A stretch of 64,000 bases of DNA from an uncultured Bacteroidota bacterium. GTDB taxonomy: Bacteria; Bacteroidota; Bacteroidia; Flavobacteriales; Flavobacteriaceae. Where the stretch lies: NCBI GenBank assembly GCA_902635895.1, contig CACPPV010000002.1:1-64000 (forward strand), given 5' to 3'. Position 1 is the first letter of the stretch. The number at the start of each line of letters is the position of its first letter. Positions 9,342 through 16,913 of this stretch are shown in pieces. The translations under genes and the position numbers were made by a program. Under the pieces are notes generated by a model. The model was not told the origin of the DNA. It was given only the letters and a program-made list of their open reading frames with translations, and searched no databases.

Positions 9342-10226
9342 ATGAATTATTTGACAAAATTTATTATTTCTCCGCTGTTAATATTCATTTCCTATCTTCC
9401 TTTTAGGGTTTTGTATTTTATTTCTGATATTTTTTATTACTTACTCTATTACATTATTAGATACAGAAGAAAAATTGTAAGAAAGAATCTAATATTATCA
9501 AATGTTTCAAAAAATTATAAAGACTTATTAAGAATTGAAAAAGAATTCTATCGTCATTTAACCGATGTCTTCTTTGAAATGTTTAAATTTTATAGCATTT
9601 CGCCTGACAAAATGAAAAAAAGATTTTATATAGAAAATCCTGAAATATTTTTTGAATTAGAGAAAAAAAATAAAAGTGTAATGTTTATGACATCACATTA
9701 CGGAGGATATGAATGGTTTCTTTCAATAAATTATCACGTACCTCAACTCCCATTTGCTGTATATACCCCTCTAACAAATAAAGGATTAGAGAAATTAATT
9801 AAAAAATTCAGATTAAGACACGGTTCAAAATTAATTTCTAGGTATGAAGCAGGATCTTACATAAAAAAACAAATAAAAGAAAATAAATTGTTTCTGTATG
9901 GAATGGCTGCTGATCAATCAGCTCAGATTAGATCAATTACATATTGGAAAGAATTTCTGGGAGTCAAAGTTCCTGTTTTTACAGGATCAGAAAGAATTGC
10001 AAAACAACATAATATTCCTGTTGTTTTTGGAAAAGTAGTTAAAATTAAACGTGGATACTATAAAGTTATTGTTGATCTTATTTCCGAATTTCCAAATGAA
10101 TTTAAAAATTATCAGATTACAGATATTTATCTTAAGAAATTAGAAGAACAAATTATTGATAAGCCTGAATACTATTACTGGACACATAATAGGTTCAAGC
10201 ATATGGACAAAGCTCCAAAGGATTAA
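9342..10226 (+). CDS. LpxL/HtrB-type lipid A acyltransferase family protein
   Basis: 294 residues from ATG 9342. One hydrophobic N-terminal stretch (about 8-38) is followed by a basic RYRRKIVRKN segment and the catalytic H(X)4E motif, H119 and E124 in SHYGGYEW. The family (lauroyl/myristoyl acyltransferases, LABLAT) adds secondary acyl chains to lipid A at the inner membrane; in Bacteroidota relatives may also act on other lipids such as ornithine or aminolipids, so the substrate is not settled. A TTG further upstream is in frame but lies inside the divergent rhomboid gene and before the promoter box, so I reject it. Its TAA stop shares the tetramer TTAA with the stop of the convergent mutase. 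Confidence 0.88.
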   Translation: MNYLTKFIISPLLIFISYLPFRVLYFISDIFYYLLYYIIRYRRKIVRKNLILSNVSKNYKDLLRIEKEFYRHLTDVFFEMFKFYSISPDKMKKRFYIENPEIFFELEKKNKSVMFMTSHYGGYEWFLSINYHVPQLPFAVYTPLTNKGLEKLIKKFRLRHGSKLISRYEAGSYIKKQIKENKLFLYGMAADQSAQIRSITYWKEFLGVKVPVFTGSERIAKQHNIPVVFGKVVKIKRGYYKVIVDLISEFPNEFKNYQITDIYLKKLEEQIIDKPEYYYWTHNRFKHMDKAPKD

Positions 10227-11608
10227 GCAGTCATATTTTTAACTAGAGTATCAATTTCACCAATCAAACTTCTTGCTTTTTCTTCACTTCTGGCTTCACT
10301 GTATATCCTAATAATAGGTTCTGTATTTGACTTTCTTAATTGAACCCAACTATCCTCAAAATCTATTCTAACACCATCAACTAAATCTAATTCTTCGTCT
10401 TTATATTTATCAGCAATTTGAGTTAATATTTTATCCACATCAATTGAATTAGAAAGGTTAATTTTTTCTTTAATCATAAAGTATTTAGGATAAGTATCTA
10501 AAAGTTTACTGGCTGTCAAACCTCTCTCACAATAAAGGGACAAAAACAATCCTATTCCAACTATTGCATCCCTCCCATAATGACTTTTAGGATAAATTAC
10601 ACCTCCATTACCTTCTCCACCAATAACTGCATTAACTTCTTTCATTTTTTTTACAACATTCACTTCCCCAACAGCACTATAATAATGAGTTTTATCGTAT
10701 TTAAGAGTTACATCATTTAAACCTCGAGATGAAGATAGATTTGAAACAGTATTTCCAGGGGTTTTGCTTAAAACATAATCAGAACATGCAACTAGGGTAT
10801 TTTCTTCTCCAAATAGTTCTCCATTTTCACACATGAAAACTAGACGATCCACATCTGGATCAACGGCAATTCCCATATCCGCGTTTGATTCTAACACCTT
10901 TTTTGATAAATCTGTAAGATTTTTTTTAAGTGGCTCAGGGTTGTGAGGAAAATTACCATTAGGTTCACAATGAATTTTTATAACCTCTACGTTCAATTCT
11001 TTTAAAAATTCTGGAACAATTATACCTCCACTTGAATTAACAGCATCTACAACAATTTTTAATTTTCTAGACTTAATATTATCTGCGTTAACAAGGTTTA
11101 AACTTAAAACCGAATCAATGTGTTGAGACATTGAATTATTTATTTTGGTTAGTTCTCCTAAATCATTAACGGAGGAAAATTTAAAATTTTTATTTTCTGA
11201 AAAGTCAATAATCAATTTTCCTTGATCTGAATCTAAAAACTCTCCATTTTCATCTAATAATTTTAGAGCATTCCATTCAGTTGGATTATGACTAGCAGTT
11301 ATTATGATTCCACCATTAGCATTATATTTTTGGACCATAATTTCAACTGTAGGAGTAGTTGATAGGCCAAGGTCAACTACATCAACCCCCATTGATATTA
11401 AAGAGGATTGAACAAGATTTTGTATCATTTCTCCAGAAATTCTAGCATCTCTTCCTATAATAACTTTATTTTTTTTGTTTGGATTTTTAGTTCTAATCCA
11501 TTGTCCGTATGCACATCCAAAATTTACAGCATCTATTGGAGTTAAATTGTTTCCACAAACACCTCCAATGGTTCCTCTAATTCCTGAAATTGATTTAATT
11601 AATGTCAT
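10223..11608 (-). CDS. glmM: Phosphoglucosamine mutase / phosphohexomutase (alpha-D-phosphohexomutase family)
   Basis: 461 residues. The phosphoserine loop TASHNP gives S106, and the metal-binding loop DPDVDR spans D250-R255. GGEGNGG is the sugar-recognition loop, and RKSNTEP near the C-terminus is the phosphate-binding site. The family interconverts hexose 1- and 6-phosphates; in Bacteroidota this lineage is usually annotated GlmM, making glucosamine-1-phosphate for peptidoglycan and LPS, but phosphomannomutase/phosphoglucomutase activity cannot be ruled out from sequence. The ATG at 11608 lies exactly 4 nt after a perfect promoter box, so a leaderless mRNA is predicted. It overlaps the convergent acyltransferase gene by 4 bp. 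Confidence 0.9.
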   Translation of the reverse strand: MTLIKSISGIRGTIGGVCGNNLTPIDAVNFGCAYGQWIRTKNPNKKNKVIIGRDARISGEMIQNLVQSSLISMGVDVVDLGLSTTPTVEIMVQKYNANGGIIITASHNPTEWNALKLLDENGEFLDSDQGKLIIDFSENKNFKFSSVNDLGELTKINNSMSQHIDSVLSLNLVNADNIKSRKLKIVVDAVNSSGGIIVPEFLKELNVEVIKIHCEPNGNFPHNPEPLKKNLTDLSKKVLESNADMGIAVDPDVDRLVFMCENGELFGEENTLVACSDYVLSKTPGNTVSNLSSSRGLNDVTLKYDKTHYYSAVGEVNVVKKMKEVNAVIGGEGNGGVIYPKSHYGRDAIVGIGLFLSLYCERGLTASKLLDTYPKYFMIKEKINLSNSIDVDKILTQIADKYKDEELDLVDGVRIDFEDSWVQLRKSNTEPIIRIYSEARSEEKARSLIGEIDTLVKNMTA

Positions 11609-11612
11609 ACTT

Positions 11613-11620
11613 CAAAGATA
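11613..11620 (-). promoter_or_regulatory. -7 promoter box of glmM (leaderless)
   Basis: TATCTTTG on the minus strand, then AAGT, then ATG. The predicted +1 is the A of the start codon. Confidence 0.65.
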
Positions 11621-11667
11621 CAACTAGATTAATATTTTAATTAATTTTAGAATAGTTAATTTTCTAT

Positions 11668-13326
11668 ATGGTAAAAATATTATTCCGTTTATTTTTTTTT
11701 CTAACTATTATTTCATGTAATACAAATAAATTTAAAAATGGAATGGTTGTTTCAGCAAAACTGGATGCATCAAAAATTGGTATTGAGATATTAAAAAATG
11801 GAGGTAATGCTTTTGATGCAATGATTGCAACTGATTTAGCATTAGCTGTTGTATATCCAAACGCTGGTAATTTAGGTGGTGGTGGATTTATGGTTTACAG
11901 ATTAGCCGACGGAACTAAAGGCTCACTAGATTACAGAGAAAAAGCACCTTTAAAGTCTTCAAAAAATATGTATTTAGATGAAAATTCCAATATAGTTAAA
12001 GGCTTAAGTATAAAAGGTGGTCTTTCAGTTGCTGTTCCAGGAACTGTTGCTGGGTTATTTGAAATTCATGAAAAATTTGGATCACTCCCTTTTAGTCAAT
12101 TAATACAACCATCAATAGACCTTGCTGAAGTTGGATATGTTATTTCCAAAAAACAAGCAAAAACTCTTAATCAATTTCAAAATGAAATTTATGAACTGAA
12201 TGATTCAATAAAACTCTTTGAAAGTAAATTTAAAGAGGGAGATGTTTTTGTTAACAAATCTTTGTCTAAGACATTAAAAAAGATACAGTCTGAGGGAAAG
12301 GATGCCTTTTACAATGGTGAATTAACATCAGTTATGATTGATTATCTTAATAAAAAAGGTGGGATTCTAACATATGATGATTTTAAATTATATGAGCCTA
12401 TTTGGAGAGATCCTTTGATTTTTAATTATAAAGACTTAAAGATCATCTCTATGGGACCTCCCTCAAGCGGCGGAGTAGTTCTTGGTCAAATTTTAAGAAC
12501 TATTGAGGATATAGATTTATCAAAAATAAAACATAACAGCACTGAATATATTCAATTACTTGTTGAAGCTGAAAAACTATCTTTTGCTGATAGAAGTAAA
12601 TACCTTGGAGATCCTGATTTTAATACAATTCCAGTAAGTAATCTATTGAATAAAAATTATTTAAAGGATAGATTTAGTGATTTTAAATTTGAAAACGCAA
12701 CTAAATCTTCAAACATTAGACCTGGAAGTTTTTTTAAGGAAAGTATCGAAACAACTCACTATTCTATTGTTGATAAATATGGAAATGCAGTTTCTGTGAC
12801 AACAACACTAAATGGAAATTATGGATCAAAGTTAATTTCTGATGAATTAGGATTTTTTTTCAATAATGAAATGGATGACTTTTCTATAAAACCCGGATAT
12901 CCAAATATGTACGGACTTGTAGGAGGTGAAATTAACTCAATAGAACCAGAAAAAAGAATGTTAAGCTCAATGACACCAACAATTGTTGAACAAAATGGTA
13001 AATTATCATTAATTCTTGGTAGCCCTGGAGGTCCAACAATTATAACTTCTGTTTTACAAACAATATTAAATTTTTATGAATATGGTTTTGATATACAAAA
13101 ATCAGTAGATTTACCTAGATTTCATCACATTTGGCTTCCTGATAAAATATTTTATGAAGACAAAATAATGACAAATAAAACAAAAGAAGAGCTTATAGAT
13201 AAAGATTATATTTTAAATTCAACTCACGGCTTTATAGGACGAGTTGATGCTATTCATGTCGATAATAATAATTTCTTTCATTCAGGTGCTGATAAAAGAG
13301 GAGATGATGCAAGTTCTGCATATTAA
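11668..13326 (+). CDS. ggt: Gamma-glutamyltranspeptidase (probable lipoprotein)
   Basis: 552 residues. The N-terminal hydrophobic stretch ends in IISC with C17, a probable lipobox. The autoprocessing site is TTHYSIVD, in which T362 should become the N-terminal nucleophile of the small subunit. Other family marks are the glycine-rich NLGGGGFMVYR, DYREKAP, NNEMDDFS, SSMTPT and SPGGPTI. The enzyme hydrolyses glutathione and other gamma-glutamyl compounds or transfers the gamma-glutamyl group, here probably in the periplasm, releasing glutamate and Cys-Gly. A relative acting on bacillithiol-type or peptide substrates is possible, given the ytxJ gene at 41650. It starts 59 bp from the divergent glmM; no perfect promoter box is seen. 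Confidence 0.93.
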   Translation: MVKILFRLFFFLTIISCNTNKFKNGMVVSAKLDASKIGIEILKNGGNAFDAMIATDLALAVVYPNAGNLGGGGFMVYRLADGTKGSLDYREKAPLKSSKNMYLDENSNIVKGLSIKGGLSVAVPGTVAGLFEIHEKFGSLPFSQLIQPSIDLAEVGYVISKKQAKTLNQFQNEIYELNDSIKLFESKFKEGDVFVNKSLSKTLKKIQSEGKDAFYNGELTSVMIDYLNKKGGILTYDDFKLYEPIWRDPLIFNYKDLKIISMGPPSSGGVVLGQILRTIEDIDLSKIKHNSTEYIQLLVEAEKLSFADRSKYLGDPDFNTIPVSNLLNKNYLKDRFSDFKFENATKSSNIRPGSFFKESIETTHYSIVDKYGNAVSVTTTLNGNYGSKLISDELGFFFNNEMDDFSIKPGYPNMYGLVGGEINSIEPEKRMLSSMTPTIVEQNGKLSLILGSPGGPTIITSVLQTILNFYEYGFDIQKSVDLPRFHHIWLPDKIFYEDKIMTNKTKEELIDKDYILNSTHGFIGRVDAIHVDNNNFFHSGADKRGDDASSAY

Positions 13327-13382
13327 TTAAAACTCAGTATAATTCTTGGCTTTATTGTTGTATTTTGCATGTTTGATTAATT

Positions 13383-16202
13383 ATGAGTGAAGTAATTTCT
13401 GTCAAAGGTGCTAGGGAACACAATTTAAAGAATATAGATATAAATATTCCTAGAAATAAACTTGTGGTTATCACAGGTCTTTCTGGAAGTGGAAAATCCT
13501 CATTAGCTTTTGATACAATATATGCTGAAGGACAAAGAAGATATATAGAAACATTTTCAGCCTATGCTAGACAGTTTATTGGTGGACTAGAAAGACCTGA
13601 TGTAGATAAGATTGATGGTCTTTCCCCAGTGATCGCTATTGAACAAAAAACAACATCAAAAAATCCTAGATCTACAGTTGGCACAATAACCGAAATATAT
13701 GATTATTTAAGATTATTGTATTCAAGAGTTTCTGATGCTTACAGTTCAGAAACAAATGAAAAAATGATAAATTATAGTGAAGATGAAATATTAGAGCTAA
13801 TTATTCAAAAATTTATTGGTAAAAAAATAAGTATACTCTCCCCTGTTGTGAAATCTAGAAAAGGACATTATAGAGAATTGTTTTCATCTATAATAAAACA
13901 AGGTTTTATAAAAACAAGAGTTGATGGAGAGATTAAAGATTTAACACCTGGATTTAAACTAGACCGTTACAAGACTCATGATATTGAAATTGTAGTTGAT
14001 AGAATGTCTTTAAGATCTGAAGAAAGCTGTTATAAAAGACTTAAAGAAAGTATAACAACAGCACTTTATCATGGAAACGATTCCTTATTAATAATTAATG
14101 AAGATAATAATGAAAGCTCTTACTTTAGTAAAAGCTTAATATGTCCATCCTCTGGAATTTCCTATGAAAAACCAGAACCAAACTCTTTTTCTTTTAATTC
14201 TCCAAAAGGAATGTGTAAAAGTTGTAATGGTTTAGGGATAGAAAATAAGGTTAATATAAATTTAATTATTCCAGACAATTCTATTTCAATTTATAATGGA
14301 GGAATAAAACCTTTAGGTAATTATAAAAAAAGTTGGATTTTCAAACAAATAGAAACAATTTCCAACAGATATAATTTTGATATAAAATCTCCCATAAATA
14401 AAATTCCAAAGAAAGCATTGGATATTATTTTAAATGGTGGAAACGAATCTTTTTCAATTGAATCGAAGACTTTAGGATTAACAAGAAAATATACTATTGA
14501 TTTTGAAGGCGTTATTACTTTTATTGAAAATCAATCAAAGGAAATATACAGTGCTAGAATAAAAAGATGGGCCAATAGTTTTATGGATAAAATAGAATGT
14601 GAAACTTGTAAAGGATCCAGATTAAACAACCAAACTAATTACTTCTTGATAAATGACAAGTCTATTCACGATTTAACAAATTTGGACATCGTTGATTTAA
14701 AGAAATGGTTTTCAAAAATTGAAACTAAACTTACTAAAAGAAAAAAAATTATTGCTTCTGAAATAATAAAAGAAATAAATAAAAGACTTGATTTTTTAAT
14801 TGATGTTGGACTTGACTACTTGTCATTAAATAGACCTGTAAGATCTCTTTCTGGAGGTGAATCCCAGAGAATAAGATTAGCTACTCAAATTGGATCTCAA
14901 CTTGTAGGTGTATTATACATACTAGATGAACCTAGTATTGGACTTCATCAAAGAGATAATTCAAAATTAATCGAATCGCTAAAAAAGTTAAGAGATTTAG
15001 GAAATACCATCATTGTAGTTGAGCATGACAAAGAAATTATGGAAAAGTCAGATTACATAATTGATATAGGTCCAAATGCAGGAAAAAATGGAGGTAATAT
15101 TATCTTTGAAGGAACTTTTGAAAAAATATTAAAATCTTCAACTGTAACAGCTAAGTTTTTAAATCAATTAGATTCTATTGATGTTCCTAAAAAAAGAAGA
15201 AAATCTGAGAAAAAACTTATATTAAATGGTTGCAAGGGAAATAATTTAAAAAATATTAATGTTGAATTTCCTTTGGGTCTGACAATTGCAGTAACTGGAG
15301 TTTCAGGAAGTGGAAAATCAACTTTAATTAACGAAACATTATATCCCATTTTAAATAATCACTTTTTCAACGGAGTTAAAGAACCATTGAAGTATAAATC
15401 AATTAAGGGCTTAGAATATTTGGATAAAGTCATAGAAATAAACCAATCTCCAATAGGGAGAACCCCAAGGAGTAATCCTGCAACCTACACAGGTGTATAC
15501 AGTGAAATAAGATCTCTTTTTTGTATGACTCAAGAGTCTTTAATTAGGGGTTATAAGCCTGGCAGATTTAGTTTTAATGTTGTTGGTGGTAGATGTGAAA
15601 CTTGTCAGGGTGCTGGTCTAAGAAAAATAGAAATGAATTTTTTACCTGATGTATACATCAATTGTGATGATTGCCAAGGCAAAAGGTTTAATCGTGAAAC
15701 ATTAGAGATTAGATATAAAGGAAAATCTATTTCTGATGTTTTGAACATGACAATAAATGAGAGTTGTAATTTTTTTGAGAATTTTCCTAAAATTTTAAGA
15801 AAATTAAAAACCTTGAAAGATGTTGGATTAGGTTATATTACATTAGGTCAACAATCTACTACCTTATCAGGTGGTGAGGCACAAAGAATTAAATTAGCTA
15901 GTGAATTATCTAAAAAAGATACAGGTAAAACAATTTATATTTTAGATGAACCAACTACTGGATTACATTTCCAAGATATTAAGGTCTTACTAGAAATGGT
16001 TAACAAATTAGTTAATAAAGGAAATACTATTATAATTATAGAACATAATATGGATGTTATTAAAACAGTAGATCATATAATTGAAATTGGACCAAATGGC
16101 GGAAAACTTGGAGGTAAAATTATTTTCAGTGGTTCACCTGAGGAGCTATGTAAGTTAAACGATAGCCCTACAGCTCATTATTTAAAAAAAGAGTTAACTT
16201 AG
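13383..16202 (+). CDS. uvrA: Excinuclease ABC subunit A
   Basis: 939 residues, full length for UvrA, the DNA damage sensor of nucleotide excision repair. Two ABC ATPase modules are present: first Walker A in TGLSGSGKSS near residue 33 with signature LSGGESQR, second Walker A in TGVSGSGKST near residue 645 with signature LSGGEAQR. The C-terminal zinc module is intact (CETC then CDDC). In the first zinc module the second ligand is missing: C254-P-S-S257 where E. coli has CxxC, while C278 and C281 are kept. The LOG-family gene follows 4 bp later, so they are probably co-transcribed. A TATTTTG upstream of the ATG is one base short of the promoter consensus. Confidence 0.97.
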   Translation: MSEVISVKGAREHNLKNIDINIPRNKLVVITGLSGSGKSSLAFDTIYAEGQRRYIETFSAYARQFIGGLERPDVDKIDGLSPVIAIEQKTTSKNPRSTVGTITEIYDYLRLLYSRVSDAYSSETNEKMINYSEDEILELIIQKFIGKKISILSPVVKSRKGHYRELFSSIIKQGFIKTRVDGEIKDLTPGFKLDRYKTHDIEIVVDRMSLRSEESCYKRLKESITTALYHGNDSLLIINEDNNESSYFSKSLICPSSGISYEKPEPNSFSFNSPKGMCKSCNGLGIENKVNINLIIPDNSISIYNGGIKPLGNYKKSWIFKQIETISNRYNFDIKSPINKIPKKALDIILNGGNESFSIESKTLGLTRKYTIDFEGVITFIENQSKEIYSARIKRWANSFMDKIECETCKGSRLNNQTNYFLINDKSIHDLTNLDIVDLKKWFSKIETKLTKRKKIIASEIIKEINKRLDFLIDVGLDYLSLNRPVRSLSGGESQRIRLATQIGSQLVGVLYILDEPSIGLHQRDNSKLIESLKKLRDLGNTIIVVEHDKEIMEKSDYIIDIGPNAGKNGGNIIFEGTFEKILKSSTVTAKFLNQLDSIDVPKKRRKSEKKLILNGCKGNNLKNINVEFPLGLTIAVTGVSGSGKSTLINETLYPILNNHFFNGVKEPLKYKSIKGLEYLDKVIEINQSPIGRTPRSNPATYTGVYSEIRSLFCMTQESLIRGYKPGRFSFNVVGGRCETCQGAGLRKIEMNFLPDVYINCDDCQGKRFNRETLEIRYKGKSISDVLNMTINESCNFFENFPKILRKLKTLKDVGLGYITLGQQSTTLSGGEAQRIKLASELSKKDTGKTIYILDEPTTGLHFQDIKVLLEMVNKLVNKGNTIIIIEHNMDVIKTVDHIIEIGPNGGKLGGKIIFSGSPEELCKLNDSPTAHYLKKELT

Positions 16203-16206
16203 ATAG

Positions 16207-16893
16207 ATGCACAGAAAAAACTTAAAAGGATGGAATGAGGTAAAAACAAATGACTCTTGGTCAGTTTTTAAGATAATGGGAGAGTTTGTTGATGGTTTTG
16301 AAAATTTAAGTAAAATAGGCCCATGTGTTTCTATTTTTGGATCTGCTCGAACAAAACCTGATCATCCTCATTACAAATTAACAGTTGATGTTGCTGAAAA
16401 AATTGTTGAACTTGGTTTTGGTATTATTACAGGTGGAGGACCAGGTATTATGGAGGCAGCAAATAAAGGTGCAAAGAATGCTTTAGGTCCATCTGTTGGA
16501 TTATGTATTGAACTTCCTTTCGAACAAACAGTAAATAAATTTATTGACGATGATAAATCTTTAGATTTTGATTACTTCTTTGTAAGGAAAGTTATGTTTA
16601 TGAAATATGCTCAAGCTTTTGTAGTTATGCCAGGAGGTTTTGGCACATTGGATGAGCTTTTTGAAGCATTAACATTGATTCAAACTAAAAAAGCTGAAAA
16701 ATTCCCTGTAATTCTTGTTGGAAAATCGTTTTGGGATGGATGTATTACTTGGATTAAAGAAGAACTTTTAACTAATAACCAATATATTTCTAAAATTGAT
16801 CTAGATTTGTTTTCTGTTGTTGATTCACCTAATGAAGTAGCCAACATTTTAAATGAATTTTATGATAAAAAAGGCTTCAATCCTAACTTTTAA
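16207..16893 (+). CDS. LOG family protein (cytokinin-activating-type nucleotide phosphoribohydrolase fold, TIGR00730)
   Basis: 228 residues with the family signature GGGPGIMEAANKGA and PGGFGTLDELFE, the catalytic and nucleotide-binding loops of the Lonely Guy fold once called lysine decarboxylase. Characterised members cleave the N-glycosidic bond of nucleoside 5'-monophosphates; the physiological substrate in bacteria is usually unknown. The ATG lies 4 bp after the uvrA stop and 20 bp before the next gene, so it sits inside a uvrA operon. No signal peptide, so it should be cytoplasmic. Confidence 0.9.
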   Translation: MHRKNLKGWNEVKTNDSWSVFKIMGEFVDGFENLSKIGPCVSIFGSARTKPDHPHYKLTVDVAEKIVELGFGIITGGGPGIMEAANKGAKNALGPSVGLCIELPFEQTVNKFIDDDKSLDFDYFFVRKVMFMKYAQAFVVMPGGFGTLDELFEALTLIQTKKAEKFPVILVGKSFWDGCITWIKEELLTNNQYISKIDLDLFSVVDSPNEVANILNEFYDKKGFNPNF

Positions 16894-16913
16894 TGTGATT
16901 TTAAATTAGATTC

